Positions 63,060-64,000 of a DNA stretch of 64,000 nt are shown here, one piece after another. The DNA lies in contig NZ_SLUL01000002.1 in the NCBI RefSeq assembly GCF_004341205.1, positions 209,923 through 273,922 on the forward strand, given 5' to 3'. Numbering within the stretch: position 1 is the stretch's first letter; each line of letters starts with the position of its first letter. The DNA comes from Thermolongibacillus altinsuensis. Lineage in GTDB: Bacteria > Bacillota > Bacilli > Bacillales > Anoxybacillaceae. The translations under genes were made by a program, and so were the position numbers. The notes beneath the pieces were generated by a model. It was not told the origin of the DNA. It ran no database searches and saw only the letters and a list, made by a program, of their open reading frames with translations.

Positions 63060-63701
63060 ATGGAAAACACATTGTCACTTATTTTGGAGAAGTTTGACTG
63101 GCTAGGGGAAGAGATCAAGGAACTAAAAGTCGGTCAACAGCGTTTGGAAGCGAGGATGGAAAATTTAGAAGCGGGTCAACAACGTTTGGAGGGGCGAATC
63201 GAGAATTTAGAAGCGGGTCAACAACGTTTGGAGGGACGAATCGAGAGTTTAGAAGCGGGTCAACAGCGTTTGGAAGCGAGGATGGAGAATTTAGAAGCGG
63301 GTCAACAACGTTTGGAGGGGCGAATCGAGAATTTAGAAGCGGGTCAGCAGCGTTTGGAGGGGCGAATCGAGAGTTTAGAAGTGGGGCAAAAAAGTTTAGG
63401 CGAACGGATGGAGAATTTAGAATCTAGGCAGCAAAGTTTAAATGATCGAATGATAAGCTTAGAAAAAGATGCAAAAGAGTTAAAAGAAGGGCAAAACGAA
63501 CTGAAGATGATTGTCATTTCGTTGCGCGAAGCACAAGAAAAGACAAACGCAGAACTATATTCATTTCATGAGGAAACGCGCGAGAAACTTTCGCATCTTG
63601 AGCGACAAAACCGCTTTTTTGACCACGATTTGAGCTCGCTAACGAAAGAAATGGCGGCGCAAAGACGAGAAATTGAAAAATTGCGCTTTGCACAAATGTA
63701 A
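63060..63701 (+). CDS. coiled-coil protein with 14-residue tandem repeats
   Basis: A 213-residue soluble protein predicted to be one long coiled coil. Residues 22-120 consist of seven 14-residue (double-heptad) repeats around LEAGQQRLEGRIEN. The DNA repeats as 42-bp units from about 63130 to 63420. The remaining C-terminal part (KEGQNELKMIVISLREAQEK and EEMAAQRREIEKLR-type heptads) is more varied. The SD AGAAGGTGG precedes the ATG at 63060. Such repeats can change copy number by slippage. Neighbours do not indicate a role. Confidence 0.82.
   Translation: MENTLSLILEKFDWLGEEIKELKVGQQRLEARMENLEAGQQRLEGRIENLEAGQQRLEGRIESLEAGQQRLEARMENLEAGQQRLEGRIENLEAGQQRLEGRIESLEVGQKSLGERMENLESRQQSLNDRMISLEKDAKELKEGQNELKMIVISLREAQEKTNAELYSFHEETREKLSHLERQNRFFDHDLSSLTKEMAAQRREIEKLRFAQM
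63123..63420 (+). repeat. 42-bp tandem repeat inside the coiled-coil gene
   Basis: About seven units that read GGTCAACAGCGTTTGGAAGC-like sequence alternating with GGAGGGGCGAATCGAGA. Units differ at a few positions, some pairs being identical. Confidence 0.85.
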
Positions 63702-63862
63702 GAAGCTACTTTCGAAAATAACAATGTCAACAATGATTGGAATTGATACGATTGTAAAGGAAACGCTCAAGCGGCTTGGCACATCAAAAAAGTTTTAACG
63801 CTGGTTTACGAAATTACCGTTATTAGCAAACGAACAAGCGCAAGAAGCATATTGGGCATAAC
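63702..63862 (+). pseudogene. degenerate C-terminal gene fragment
   Basis: The remnant ETLKRLGTSKKF, stop, then WFTKLPLLANEQAQEAYWA, stop, reads as the tail of a lost gene after the coiled-coil ORF. I cannot name the family. Confidence 0.3.
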
Positions 63863-63863
63863 A

Positions 63864-63899
63864 GAAAAGGCTGACCAATGCAAAAGGTCAGCTTTTCTA
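63864..63899 (+). terminator. terminator after the coiled-coil gene region
   Basis: GAAAAGGCTGACC and GGTCAGCTTTTC enclose a 9-nt loop. Confidence 0.8.
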
Positions 63900-63943
63900 T
63901 TTATAAGGCTCTGTTAAATTTTATTGTTGATATTTTACTAAAG

Positions 63944-63972
63944 AAAAAGACCGATTTTTTCGGTCTTTTTGT
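63944..63972. terminator. second terminator near the window end
   Basis: AAAAAGACCGA (63944-63954) and TCGGTCTTTTT (63960-63970) form an 11-bp stem usable in both directions. Confidence 0.8.
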
Positions 63973-64000
63973 GTGTCCTGTTTCAAAAATTTTTTCGTTA

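Noticed and set aside
63123..63420. Regular repeats that might suggest CRISPR
   Set aside because: The units are contiguous with no spacers, are 42 bp long, and translate to heptads in one open frame.
63907..63945. GGCTCTGTTAAATTTTATTG resembling an IS end
   Set aside because: Only one end lies in the window and there is no transposase, so it cannot be supported.

Overview
The window looks like the chromosome of a thermophilic, spore-forming Bacillaceae, most likely Anoxybacillus or a close Geobacillus relative. The grounds are a ComK homologue, an S-layer gene cluster with the SecA2/SlaP accessory export pair, a B. subtilis eps-like exopolysaccharide cluster with a probable EAR (epsC-motif) RNA, nagA-nagB-nagR, YwpF and DUF1284 proteins, and Bacillus-type promoters, strong purine-rich ribosome binding sites and many U-tailed hairpin terminators. 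Genus is inferred from gene content only. No tRNA, rRNA or CRISPR array was seen.

Layout. 1-7860: 5'-truncated chemotaxis receptor, short comK, DUF1284 protein, aspartate kinase, an acidic surface protein with its own class D sortase, ywpF, an XRE regulator and a hypothetical gene, with possible Spo0A boxes between the last two. 7944-10180: gtaB and tuaD, which make UDP-glucose and UDP-glucuronate. 10504-23622: cell-surface island with slaP and secA2 (minus strand), a large subtilase, an SLH protein with an HEYGH zinc motif, an SLH-NlpC/P60 hydrolase and the major S-layer gene, which has a strong promoter and a hairpin leader. 23895-26935: TPR membrane protein, O-antigen-ligase-family protein and Wzz-like protein. 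26936-27799: a structured non-coding block with a probable EAR antitermination RNA. 27800-42718: glycan cluster (epsC-like dehydratase, flippase, polymerase, amidotransferase, four glycosyltransferases, epimerase, UDP-sugar dehydrogenase, then epsL/M/N-like genes). The outer genes form a UDP-diacetylbacillosamine priming module; the interior is visibly more AT-rich and looks like an exchangeable cassette.

42719-50320 is a decayed insertion zone: an IS630-like element, an IS982-like element with three frameshifts and an IS21-like element with several disruptions. Between them lie orphan genes: a two-helix membrane protein, a PD-(D/E)XK-like protein and a small Cys protein. A 222-bp MITE occurs once between the epsM- and epsN-like genes and once, inverted, at 55886-56107. 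Its ends resemble those of the local IS630-like element.

50476-64000: a stalk-domain secreted protein, a SEC-C protein, a hypothetical protein, a probable type I toxin-antitoxin locus (28-aa holin-like toxin, SD-sequestering hairpin, convergent antisense RNA), an M14 peptidase remnant cut by the MITE, a fatty-acid desaturase, a zinc-ribbon protein, the nagABR operon with a possible NagR operator, an SLH-anchored 5'-nucleotidase and a coiled-coil protein built on a 42-bp tandem repeat.

The main theme is envelope biogenesis: nucleotide-sugar supply, glycan assembly, a possible S-layer glycan ligase, a dedicated export route and several SLH-anchored enzymes. All calls come from reading the sequence; no database search was run.
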